Origin: Nonomuraea polychroma
Lineage (GTDB): Bacteria > Actinomycetota > Actinomycetes > Streptosporangiales > Streptosporangiaceae
Direction of reading: 5' to 3'
Assembly: GCF_004011505.1 (NCBI RefSeq)
Contig: NZ_SAUN01000001.1
Location: 6,351,501 to 6,415,500 of the forward strand
Length of the DNA: 64,000 bases
A model generated the notes under the pieces. It ran no database searches, was not told the DNA's origin, and saw only the letters and a program-made list of their open reading frames with translations. Positions within the stretch are counted from its first letter, which is position 1, and each line of letters opens with the position of its first letter. A program made the position numbers and the translations under genes. Below, piece after piece: positions 32,389 to 40,313 of this stretch.

Positions 32389-34518
32389 ATGGCCACCCCT
32401 ACAGGCTGGCGGCGAGAAGGCAATCTGCCGGCGGAGCTCACCAGCTTCATCGGTCGTACGCGTCTCCTCGCCAACCTCAAACGGCACCTCGGTGATTCAC
32501 GCCTGGTGACCGTCACGGGCATCGGGGGTGTGGGCAAGTCGCGCACAGTGCTGCGGCTGGCCCACCAGGTGCGCGCTCAATACCTCGACGGCGTCTGGTT
32601 CGCCGATCTCGCCCGCCTGCAGGACACGGGCATGGTCAAGCACACCATCGCCTCGGCGCTGCGCATCGCCGACCAGTCCACGCGCGCGGAGTCCGAGACG
32701 CTGTCGGAGTGGGTGGGCGAGCGGGACATGCTGCTCATCATCGACACCTGCGACCGCGTGGTGTCGGGAGCCGCGGAGCTGGTGCAGGAGCTGCTCGAGG
32801 CCGCGCCCAACCTCAAGGTGCTGGCCACCAGCCGGCAGTCGCTGAACCTGCCCTACGAGCAGGTGGTCCCCGTGCCGCCGCTGCAGGTGCCGGGCGAGGA
32901 TCCGACGGAGACCTATTTCCTCAACGAGTCCGTGCAGCTGTTCGCGGCCCGGGCCGGGGCGAGCGTGCCCGAGTTCCAGCTCGACGAGGACAACATCAAC
33001 GCGGTGGCCGAGCTGTGCCGGCGGCTCGACGGCATCCCGCTGGCGATCGAGCTGGCGGCGGTGCGGCTGCGGGCGCTGTCGGTGGAGCAGATCCTGGGCC
33101 TGCTGGCCGACCGGTTCAGCCTGCTGGCCGGGGCCAGCCGTACGGCGCTGCCGCGGCACCAGACGCTGCGTGCGGCCATCGGCTGGAGCCATGAGCTGTG
33201 CGAGCCGGCCGAGCGGCTGCTGTGGGCGCGGTTGTCGGTGTTCGCGGGCGACTTCGAGCTCGACGCGGCGCGCTTCGTGTGCTCGGACGCGCGGCTGCCG
33301 CCCGGGCAGATCACCGACCTGGTCACCGGCCTGGTGGAGAAGTCGATCCTGCTGATCAGGAGCAGCCACGCCGGGGTCAGATACAAGTTGATCGACACCC
33401 TGGCGGACTACGGCGACGAGTGGCTGGACAAGCTCGGCGAGAAGGACCGGATGCGCCAGCGCCATCTTGAGTACTACCTGAGCCTGGCCGAGCGCGGCGA
33501 GGACGCCTGGTCGGGGCAACGGCAGATCTACTGGTTCGTCCGCATGCGCCAGGAGCACGACAACGTGCGGGTGGCGCTGGAGCATGCACTCAAGACGCCG
33601 GGCAAGGAGGTCCTGGCGCTGAACCTGCTGTCGTCGTTGTGGTTCATGTGGGTGTGCTGCGGCTTCGCCCGCGAGGGCCGCCTCTACCTCGAGCGGGCGC
33701 TGGCGGCCAACCCGGATCTCAGCAAGGAGCGTTGCAAGGCGCTGTGGGTGCTCTCGTACGTGCGCAGCGCCCAGGGAGACAGCGTGGGTGCGCGGGAGGC
33801 GGCCGAGACGTGCAGCACCGAGGCCGTCCGGGTCGGGGACTCCCGCGCCGTGATCCTGGCCTCCAAGATGCAGGGCACGGCCGCGATGCTGCAGGGCGAC
33901 CTCCAGAAGGCCAGCGCCCTGCTGGGCGTGGCGATCGAGTTCAACCCCGACAACAAGGAGCTCAACCCGGGGCTCCTCCCGGCCATCGTGGAGCTGTCCA
34001 TCGTCCTCACCACCCAGGGGGAGGTGAATGAGGCCGAGTCACTGCTGCAGGACTGCCTCCAGGTCTGCAGGGAGCGCGGCGAGCTGTGGCTGAGCTCGTA
34101 CGCGCACTGGGCGCTGTCGCTGCCGATGCTGGCGATGGGCAGGACGGACGAGGCGCTGCGCACCGCCTTGGAAGGGTTGCGGATCAAGCGTCACTTCCAC
34201 GACACCGTCGGCACACTGATGGTGCTCGAGACCGTCGCCAAGATCTACTCGACTCAGGGCGAGATCGAGCGCGCCTCGCGGCTGCTCGGGGCGCTGCATC
34301 AGAACTGGCGCTCCTCCGGCCTGCCCATGCTGGGCGCGCCTTTCCCCACGACAGAGCACGAGAAGTGCGTCCAAGAGTGCAAGAGGGCTCTCGGCGAGGA
34401 CGGCTACAAACTGGAATTTGAGGCGGGCGCAAAACTAGACCTGGACGAAGCGGTCACTCTTGCACAGGAAGACTTCGATACCCCACAGGGCTCAGACCGC
34501 AATAATTTCGGCTCCTAA
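32389..34518 (+). CDS. STAND-class ATPase with TPR-like C-terminus
   Basis: A 709-residue protein with a nucleotide-binding domain (Walker A GIGGVGKSR at 44-52, Walker B MLLIIDTCD at 114-122, sensor LATSRQSL, GxP motif LDGIPLAIELAA), a winged-helix-like region, and helical tetratricopeptide-type repeats over about residues 430-680. This is the signal-transduction ATPase build found in LuxR-type (LAL) and SARP regulators, but no helix-turn-helix is present at either end, so it may act through a partner. It lies 115 bp upstream of a terpene synthase on the same strand. Start ATG 32389 (MATPTGWRREGNLP). Confidence 0.8.
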   Translation: MATPTGWRREGNLPAELTSFIGRTRLLANLKRHLGDSRLVTVTGIGGVGKSRTVLRLAHQVRAQYLDGVWFADLARLQDTGMVKHTIASALRIADQSTRAESETLSEWVGERDMLLIIDTCDRVVSGAAELVQELLEAAPNLKVLATSRQSLNLPYEQVVPVPPLQVPGEDPTETYFLNESVQLFAARAGASVPEFQLDEDNINAVAELCRRLDGIPLAIELAAVRLRALSVEQILGLLADRFSLLAGASRTALPRHQTLRAAIGWSHELCEPAERLLWARLSVFAGDFELDAARFVCSDARLPPGQITDLVTGLVEKSILLIRSSHAGVRYKLIDTLADYGDEWLDKLGEKDRMRQRHLEYYLSLAERGEDAWSGQRQIYWFVRMRQEHDNVRVALEHALKTPGKEVLALNLLSSLWFMWVCCGFAREGRLYLERALAANPDLSKERCKALWVLSYVRSAQGDSVGAREAAETCSTEAVRVGDSRAVILASKMQGTAAMLQGDLQKASALLGVAIEFNPDNKELNPGLLPAIVELSIVLTTQGEVNEAESLLQDCLQVCRERGELWLSSYAHWALSLPMLAMGRTDEALRTALEGLRIKRHFHDTVGTLMVLETVAKIYSTQGEIERASRLLGALHQNWRSSGLPMLGAPFPTTEHEKCVQECKRALGEDGYKLEFEAGAKLDLDEAVTLAQEDFDTPQGSDRNNFGS

Positions 34519-34562
34519 CCCGTAAATACCGGCGCGATTGGACAAATTCTGGTCCGGGTACG

Positions 34563-34620
34563 CCCCACGAGAACGACATCTGTCCCGACGAGGGGGCATT
34601 TGCCACGGTTTCTCGTGGGG
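34563..34620 (+). promoter_or_regulatory. Long inverted repeat covering the terpene synthase ribosome binding site
   Basis: CCCCACGAGAA (34563-34573) pairs perfectly over 11 bp with TTCTCGTGGGG (34610-34620), loop 36 nt. The right arm contains part of the GGGGAGG Shine-Dalgarno sequence (34617-34623), 11 nt before the ATG, so the folded RNA could hold translation down. Confidence 0.6.
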
Positions 34621-34633
34621 AGGCTGCGCACTC

Positions 34634-35650
34634 ATGCCCGATATACCACCCGTATCCCTTCCCGACCCTTCCATCCCGTATCCGGCCAAGCTCAATCCCT
34701 TCGAGTCTGTGGCGGCCGAGCACACCATCACCTGGGCGCGGAGGTTGAGGCTCATCGAAGGCGAGACCGCAACCTCGCGCTTCGCAGGTGAGTCCTACTC
34801 CCGCCTCGTCGCGAGGCTCTACCCGGAGGCCTCGGTGCCGGTGCTCGCGCTGGCCGCGGATCTCAACAGCTGGTTCCACGTCTATGACGACCAGTTCGAG
34901 CTCGCCGAGGTGGGCTCCGACCCGGACCTGGCGCGGCGCATGGCGGACAAGTTCCGCGCGGTGCTGGACGGCGCACCGCTCGACGACACCGCAGGACCGA
35001 TCCTCCACGGCCTGGCCGACGTCCGTGACCGCATGCGCCTGCACGCCACCGCGCAGTGGTGGCACCGCTTCTCCACCCACCTCCAGGACTGCTTCGAGAC
35101 CGCCCAGTGGGAGGTGGACAACCGCACGAGGGGCCGGATCCCCGATCCCGACAGCTATGTCGAGCACAAGCTCAACATCGCCTACGTCCCGCCCTCGTTC
35201 GACCTCATCGAGCTCGCCGAGCAGTTCGAGGTGCCGGACGAGATCCGCGCATCGGCCCCGTACAGCACCCTCGTCCACGAGGCCGGGCACGTGGTCGTCT
35301 GCACCAACGATCTCATCGGCCTGCGTCGGGAGCTGCTGCAGGGCGAGTTCCACAATCTGGTCATCGTCTACTGGAAGGCCTTGAGCTGCCCGCTCCAGGA
35401 GGCCGTCGAGATGGTCAACCAGACGATCTCCGAGCGCATCGACGTCTTCGAGGCGGCCAAGGTGGACCTCCTGCGCCTCTTCGACGAGCTCGGCACCGAC
35501 CAGAACCGGCGGCACGGCACCCTGCGCTGCGTCATGGGGCTCGAGAACTGGATGCGCGGCTACCTTGACTGGGCCAAAGAGACGCGCCGCTTCGCCGACC
35601 CGGTGTTACGGGGGCAGGTCGCCGGCTTCCAGGGCGAGTTGGTCGACTGA
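34634..35650 (+). CDS. Class I terpene synthase
   Basis: A 338-residue bacterial terpene cyclase, normal for the family. The Asp-rich metal motif is DDQFE (D85, D86, E89), and the NSE triad is NDLIGLRRE (225-233), where the usual Ser at position 229 is Gly. The C-terminal Arg-Tyr pair appears as Arg-Phe (ETRRFAD). It should ionise farnesyl or another prenyl diphosphate to a cyclic terpene; the product cannot be read from sequence and the altered motifs may change metal binding. No P450 or prenyltransferase gene is next to it. Start at ATG 34634 behind GGGGAGG. Confidence 0.88.
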   Translation: MPDIPPVSLPDPSIPYPAKLNPFESVAAEHTITWARRLRLIEGETATSRFAGESYSRLVARLYPEASVPVLALAADLNSWFHVYDDQFELAEVGSDPDLARRMADKFRAVLDGAPLDDTAGPILHGLADVRDRMRLHATAQWWHRFSTHLQDCFETAQWEVDNRTRGRIPDPDSYVEHKLNIAYVPPSFDLIELAEQFEVPDEIRASAPYSTLVHEAGHVVVCTNDLIGLRRELLQGEFHNLVIVYWKALSCPLQEAVEMVNQTISERIDVFEAAKVDLLRLFDELGTDQNRRHGTLRCVMGLENWMRGYLDWAKETRRFADPVLRGQVAGFQGELVD

Positions 35651-35684
35651 ACCTCTGTCGACGGGGACAAGCCCTCTCTGTTCG

Positions 35685-36053
35685 CTAGAACACATTCTCC
35701 ATACCGACCATGCGGGCGGTGTCCACGGCCGAGGGCACGCCCGCATGGGGGTCGGCGCCCGCGTCGACCAGCGCTTTGACGACCTCCAGCTCCTTCTTGA
35801 ATACCGCTCCGGCCAAGGGCGTCTGGCCGCGGTCGTTGGGCCGGTCGACATCGGCGCCCAGCTCGATGAGCATCCGCACCGTCGGCGTGTGGCCGTAATA
35901 AGCTGCCAGCATCAGCAAAGTGTCACCTTTGCCGTTGGTCAGGTTCACCGGCACCCCAGCCTCGACGTACGCGCGCAGCGTCTCGGTGTCGCCCGCCCTG
36001 GCCAGGTCGAACATCCTGCCGGCGAACTCTTCCACCTCCGGGTCCCCGTCCAT
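35685..36053 (-). CDS. Ankyrin-repeat protein
   Basis: A 122-residue protein consisting of about three ankyrin repeats (GDTLLMLAAYYGHTPTVRMLIELGADV is the clearest, followed by GQTPLAGAVFKKELEVVKALVDAGADP). Ankyrin repeats bind other proteins; partner unknown. No signal peptide. The ATG at 36053 has CACAAT 7 nt upstream; an ATG three codons earlier is also in frame. Converges with the terpene synthase and diverges from the PAC2 gene. Confidence 0.85.
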   Translation of the reverse strand: MDGDPEVEEFAGRMFDLARAGDTETLRAYVEAGVPVNLTNGKGDTLLMLAAYYGHTPTVRMLIELGADVDRPNDRGQTPLAGAVFKKELEVVKALVDAGADPHAGVPSAVDTARMVGMENVF

Positions 36054-36175
36054 GCACCTCATTGTGCCCCGATAGGGTGCCCCCCACGGGCTCGCTCCGC
36101 CCCACCATGGAGGCGGAATCGTTCCGGCTCGCCATAGGTTCTGAGAGAAAGTACCTACGGAAAGGCTGTCCAACC

Positions 36176-37084
36176 GTGTTCGACCCGAAGGATCTCTACA
36201 CGCTCGCAGAAGACGCGCCCGAGCTGCATGATCCGGTGTTGCTGTACCACTTCGACGGCTTCGTCGACGCGGGCGGCGCCGGACGTCTCGCGCTGGGCCA
36301 CCTGCTGGCCGAGCTGGAGCACCGGGTCGTGGCGACGTTCGACGTGGACCGGTTGCTCGACTACCGATCACGCCGGCCCATCATGACCTTCGACACCGAC
36401 CGCTGGGTCGAGTGTGAGAGCCCCGAGTTGGCCGTCCATGTCATGAGGGACTCGACGGGGACGCAGTTCCTGGTGATGAGCGGGCCCGAGCCCGACCGGG
36501 AGTGGGAGCTGTTCACCAAGGCCGTGGGGACGCTGGCGACGCGGCTGGGGGTGAGCAAGCTGGTGACGATGCACGGCATCCCCATGGCGGTGCCGCACAC
36601 CCGGCCGCTGGGCCTGACGATGCACGCGAGCAGGCCTGAGCTAATAAATTCGCAAACGAGCGCGTTCGGGCGTGTCCAGGTGCCGGGGAGCGTGGCGGCG
36701 CTGATCGAGTTCCGGCTCGGGGCCGAGGGGCACGACGCGCTGGGCTATGCGGTGCACGTGCCGCACTATCTGTCGCAGGCCGAATACCCGACGGCCGCTG
36801 TGGCCGCGCTGGAGGCCGTGACGCGGGGGACGGGGCTGGTGTTCCCGATGGACGCGCTACGTGACGCGGCCCAGCGTACGAACGTGGAGATCGAGGAGCA
36901 GATCCAGGCCTCGGCCGAGCTGTCGACGGCCATCAAGGGGCTCGAGCAGCAGTACGACGCCTTCGCCGGCGGCGCCGACCGCGAAAACCTCATCGCCGAG
37001 TCAACCCCCATGCCGACGGGGGATGAACTCGCTGCCCAGTTCGAGCGCTTCCTCGCCGAGCGTGACGACCCCCAAAACCCGTAG
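36176..37084 (+). CDS. PAC2-family protein
   Basis: A 302-residue protein with the PAC2 fold pattern (LLYHFDGFVDAGGAGRLAL, VATFDVDRLLDYRSRRP, VSKLVTMHGIPMAVPHTRP). The family is named after a proteasome assembly chaperone; in actinobacteria, which carry proteasomes, the role is unproven. A C-terminal helical segment may be a coiled coil. GTG 36176 is chosen because family members begin near VFDPKDLY, and an AAAGG stretch lies about 11 nt upstream; the longer in-frame extension to 36062 is unlike protein. Confidence 0.82.
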   Translation: MFDPKDLYTLAEDAPELHDPVLLYHFDGFVDAGGAGRLALGHLLAELEHRVVATFDVDRLLDYRSRRPIMTFDTDRWVECESPELAVHVMRDSTGTQFLVMSGPEPDREWELFTKAVGTLATRLGVSKLVTMHGIPMAVPHTRPLGLTMHASRPELINSQTSAFGRVQVPGSVAALIEFRLGAEGHDALGYAVHVPHYLSQAEYPTAAVAALEAVTRGTGLVFPMDALRDAAQRTNVEIEEQIQASAELSTAIKGLEQQYDAFAGGADRENLIAESTPMPTGDELAAQFERFLAERDDPQNP

Positions 37085-37105
37085 AACCAATAGACGCCTT
37101 CTTGT

Positions 37106-37355
37106 TTTACGGCGGTGCCGAGCGGGCCGCCACCCGACGTACTTCGGCTGACGGCCCTCCAGGAACACGGCCTCTGAGCCCTTCACCCGCCGTTACAGAG
37201 CGCACAGCGGGCCCACCGCAAACCCAAAACCCCTATGGGTTTACGGCGGTGCCGAGCGGGCCGCCACCCGACGTACTTCGCCTGAGGGCCCTCCAGGAAC
37301 ACGGCCTCTGAGCCCTTCACCGGCGGGCCGCCGCTACGGAGCGCACAGTGGGCCG
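37106..37355. repeat. Direct repeat of about 110 bp, two copies
   Basis: Copy 1 (37106 to about 37214) and copy 2 (37240 to about 37355) start with TTTACGGCGGTGCCGAGCGG and match over the first 80 or so bases with two substitutions, then diverge with small indels before a shared GAGCGCACAG. Between them AAACCC (37220-37225) and GGGTTT (37237-37242) form a small hairpin. The copies fill the 298-bp gap between PAC2 and the oxidoreductase gene; no coding function is convincing in any frame. Possibly a genome-wide intergenic repeat or a duplicated terminator. Confidence 0.75.
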
Positions 37356-37370
37356 GCTAAGTGGTTTCGG

Positions 37371-37376
37371 TAGCCT
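37371..37376 (+). promoter_or_regulatory. Leaderless-type -10 element for the Gfo/Idh/MocA gene
   Basis: TAGCCT, 6 nt before the ATG at 37383. Confidence 0.5.
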
Positions 37377-37382
37377 GGGCCG

Positions 37383-38423
37383 ATGAGCGACATCCGGGTG
37401 GGGCTGATTGGTTACGGCGTTGCGGGGGCGGTCTTTCATGCGCCGCTGATCCAGGCCACTCCTGGGTTGACGCTGGCTGCTGTCGTGACCGGGAATGCCG
37501 AGCGGCAGGCTGAAGTCCGTGCTCGTTATGGGGCTGTCGGGCTGGGCGAGGTCGGGGAGCTTTGGGAGCGGTGTGATCTTGTGGTGGTCGCTTCGCCCAA
37601 CCGGACGCATGTTTCCCTTGCCGCGGCGGCCATCGAGCGAGGGCTGCCTGTTGTCGTGGACAAGCCACTGGCCAGGACCGCTGAGGAAGGGTGGGGGCTG
37701 GTGCGGCTGGCCAAGGAGCGGGGGGTCATGCTCACCGTGTTCCAGAACCGGCGGTGGGATGGCGACTTCCTCACGGTGCGGCGGCTGATCGGTGAGAGGG
37801 CGCTGGGCGGCGTGCGGCGGTTCGAGTCGCGGTTCGAGCGGTGGCGGCCGGTGCCCAAAGGCGGATGGCGGGAGTCCGGCGGCCCTGAGGAGGTCGGCGG
37901 ACTGCTCTACGACCTCGGGAGCCATCTTGTCGATCAGGCCCTTCAGTTGTTCGGGCCGGTGCGAGAGGTCTACTGCGAGAGTGACGTGCGGCGTGACGGG
38001 GTGGCCGCGGATGACGACACGTTCGTGGTGTTGACGCATGCCGGTGGGGTGCGCTCGCATCTGTGGGTCAGTTCCGTGGCGGCACAGCATGGGCCACGCT
38101 TTCGGGTGCTGGGCTCGGCGGCCGCGTACGTGAAGTACGGGATGGACGTGCAGGAGGAGGGGTTGCGGGCCGGGGTCGCGCCCGATTCATCCGGGTTCGG
38201 GGAGGACGACGAGGCGCGCTGGGGGGTGCTCGGCACGGACGACGAGCATCGCGTCGTGCGTACCGAACCGGGCGCGTACGGGGACTTCTACCGCGGCGTC
38301 GTGGCCGCGTTGCGGGACGGCACAGCGCCGCCCGTGGATCCGGAGAGCGCGGTCGAGGCGCTCTCCGTCATCGAGGCGGCGCGGATGTCGGCCGATCGGG
38401 GCATCGTCGTCCGGTTGTCCTGA
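37383..38423 (+). CDS. Gfo/Idh/MocA-family oxidoreductase
   Basis: A 346-residue NAD(P)-dependent dehydrogenase. N-terminal Rossmann motif GLIGYGVAGAVFHAPLI, the family EKPxA-type signature as DKPLARTAEEG (Lys in the catalytic motif), and the C-terminal domain with DLGSHLVDQAL containing the catalytic-region Asp and His. These enzymes oxidise sugars or related alcohols; the substrate is not predictable. Stands alone after the repeat region. Confidence 0.88.
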   Translation: MSDIRVGLIGYGVAGAVFHAPLIQATPGLTLAAVVTGNAERQAEVRARYGAVGLGEVGELWERCDLVVVASPNRTHVSLAAAAIERGLPVVVDKPLARTAEEGWGLVRLAKERGVMLTVFQNRRWDGDFLTVRRLIGERALGGVRRFESRFERWRPVPKGGWRESGGPEEVGGLLYDLGSHLVDQALQLFGPVREVYCESDVRRDGVAADDDTFVVLTHAGGVRSHLWVSSVAAQHGPRFRVLGSAAAYVKYGMDVQEEGLRAGVAPDSSGFGEDDEARWGVLGTDDEHRVVRTEPGAYGDFYRGVVAALRDGTAPPVDPESAVEALSVIEAARMSADRGIVVRLS

Positions 38424-38439
38424 ACGTCCGGCCGGCACC

Positions 38440-39231
38440 TCAGTCACGCAGGCGAGAGCGCAGGGCTTCGGTGTCGGTGGTCGTCCAGCCGTGCTGGGTC
38501 AGCCAGCCCATCGGGCCGCCGAAGCGGTCGTCCAGGACGCCCAGGAACTGCTCGATGTACTTCTCCCGCGGCTTGTGATCGTCCGCCGGCCTGGAATCCA
38601 GGTCGCCGCGGTAGGTGTCGCTGCCGCGCAGCCGCGTGAGGATCAGCTCCAGCCGCTCCCCCGTGGCGACATAGTCCTCCACGATGGCCTCTCTGGTGGC
38701 GCCGGCCACCTCGAGCGCCAACGCCGACAACACGCCCGTGCGGTCCTTGCCCGCCGCGCAGTGCACCAGCGCCGCCCCGTCGTCCAGCGCCATCGCGCGC
38801 AGGGCCGCCACCACCGCGGACGGGCGGTCACGCAGGTAGCCGAAGTAGAAGCCGGTCACCCGCAGCTCCTCGTCCATCACCCGCTCCGCCCACGGCAGCA
38901 CCCGGTCGCCGTCGATGGTGTCGGCCTCGACGTCGGTGTGCCTGCCTCCCTCGGCGAACAGCGTCAAATAGTGATGCCGCACCTCCGGCACCAAGGTCAG
39001 CGGGCCCGGGCCCTCAAGAGAAACCTCCGCGTTGGAGCGGAGGTCCACGACGTGCCGCAGTTTCAGCTCACCGACCAGGAGGTCCACGTCCCGCGGCGTG
39101 AGTCCCTGCAGATTGTCGGCGCGGAAGATCCGCCCGCGCCGAGTGACGCCGCCGTCACGCGTTGGAAGCCCGCCCAGGTCACGCGCGTTCACCGCGCCTT
39201 CCAGATCGATCCACCTCGTCATCTCGCTCAT
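38440..39231 (-). CDS. Tyrosine/serine protein phosphatase (DSP family, PTP-like)
   Basis: A 263-residue phosphatase of the bacterial Y_phosphatase3 group. The active site is HCAAGKDRTG (Cys nucleophile, Arg for phosphate) and the N-terminus has the family GAVNARDLGGLPTRDGGVTRRGRIFRAD pattern. Targets could be phosphotyrosine proteins or phosphoinositides as for the MptpB type. Start at 39231: TAGGGT lies 7 nt upstream; ATGs at 39234 and 39222 are alternatives. Confidence 0.88.
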   Translation of the reverse strand: MSEMTRWIDLEGAVNARDLGGLPTRDGGVTRRGRIFRADNLQGLTPRDVDLLVGELKLRHVVDLRSNAEVSLEGPGPLTLVPEVRHHYLTLFAEGGRHTDVEADTIDGDRVLPWAERVMDEELRVTGFYFGYLRDRPSAVVAALRAMALDDGAALVHCAAGKDRTGVLSALALEVAGATREAIVEDYVATGERLELILTRLRGSDTYRGDLDSRPADDHKPREKYIEQFLGVLDDRFGGPMGWLTQHGWTTTDTEALRSRLRD

Positions 39232-39238
39232 CATCTCG

Positions 39239-39244
39239 ACCCTA
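39239..39244 (-). promoter_or_regulatory. Leaderless-type -10 element for the phosphatase
   Basis: TAGGGT, 7 nt before the ATG at 39231. Confidence 0.45.
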
Positions 39245-39295
39245 TATGTCCGCCAAATATGAGCGGATTCGAGGTTCATAACGCAGCATGAACGT

Positions 39296-40168
39296 ATGGA
39301 TCCACGAGCTCTGCCTCCAAGGCTGGTGATCGATCCCTCGCTGCCCCCCGAGATCTCGGTAGAGCTGCGGTCGAGCCCGCACATCCTCCGCATGGCTCGA
39401 ACCGGCAAGCGAATGGACACTACGTACAACCCCGCCCTGCTGTTCGTGCTCCCCGGCTTTCTCTTGCTGACCTTCCTGGTGACCGACTGGAAGGGCGTTT
39501 TCGTGGCGAGTCTCGGCATCGGCATGATCGTGCTGCTCCGGTGGATGGCGTTGGACAGCTCCCATCGCACGACCAAACGAAGACTCCGGCTGGCGCAGAC
39601 GCACGCCGAGCACTACATCATGGCCGAGGACCTCGACTATCCCTGCCAGATGTTGTTGCGTCGCGCGCAGAACGCGGTCGAGGCGATACTCAACTCCAAG
39701 GTGCACCGGGCCGGCCTGATCGACAGCATCGACAACCAGGTGACGCTGCCGGAGGAGGTCTGGCAGATCGCGCAGCGGCTGCGCAAGTTGTCGTCCATGC
39801 ACGCCGAGCACGGCAAACTCATCCCCCGCGAGCTGCCGCCCGGCATGGAGGACGCGTTCAAGCCGTACACGACCGCGCTGGACGCGGCCTGGACGTCCTT
39901 GTCGCAGCGGGTGCGCCACCTGGAGAAGTACGCCAAACAGGTGATCAAGGCCGACAAGGTCTACCACACGCACAAGCGGCTGGAGGCGTTGGCCGCCAAG
40001 ACCCCGGAGTACCAGCAGCTGATCGCCGAGACGGTGCACGACCAGCACGCTCGCCAGCACATCAAGGAGCTGGCCGACCAGGCGGCGCACGCGCGCAAGA
40101 TGTTCGAGGAGAGCATCAGCCAGGCCAGGCTGGCGGCCGGAGAGCTGCTCAGGACCCCGCTCACCTAG
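39296..40168 (+). CDS. Hypothetical membrane-anchored helical protein
   Basis: A 290-residue protein I do not recognise. A cytoplasmic-looking N-terminus of about 45 residues is followed by two closely spaced hydrophobic segments (ALLFVLPGFLLLTFLV and VFVASLGIGMIVLL, about 47-81), forming a hairpin in the membrane, then about 200 residues of charged, Ala-rich helix with coiled-coil character and many His residues near the C-terminus (HDQHARQHIKEL). Could be a scaffold or part of a membrane complex. Divergent from the phosphatase gene. Confidence 0.65.
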   Translation: MDPRALPPRLVIDPSLPPEISVELRSSPHILRMARTGKRMDTTYNPALLFVLPGFLLLTFLVTDWKGVFVASLGIGMIVLLRWMALDSSHRTTKRRLRLAQTHAEHYIMAEDLDYPCQMLLRRAQNAVEAILNSKVHRAGLIDSIDNQVTLPEEVWQIAQRLRKLSSMHAEHGKLIPRELPPGMEDAFKPYTTALDAAWTSLSQRVRHLEKYAKQVIKADKVYHTHKRLEALAAKTPEYQQLIAETVHDQHARQHIKELADQAAHARKMFEESISQARLAAGELLRTPLT

Positions 40169-40181
40169 GCCGCTCGGCGCG

Positions 40182-40265
40182 TGCCCGCCGCACTCCGCCA
40201 CAGGTCCTTTCGGGAAGAGGGTCAAGTGGCAGCGGCGCCTGCCCGCCGCACACCGCCACAGGCCC
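40182..40265. repeat. Short direct repeat and hairpin after the helical protein
   Basis: TGCCCGCCGCACTCCGCCAC (from 40182) recurs with one change from 40240, and GCCCCTGAGGGGC (40262-40274) is a tight palindrome. Probably transcription-end structure between convergent genes. Confidence 0.35.
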
Positions 40266-40313
40266 CTGAGGGGCGTGCAGGTCGCTCGCGGGGTGCGCGG
40301 TGTGGGGGACAAG

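Noticed and set aside
37106-37355. CRISPR array
   Set aside because: Only two long, diverged copies with a single spacer-like gap; no cas genes. Repeat length far above CRISPR range.
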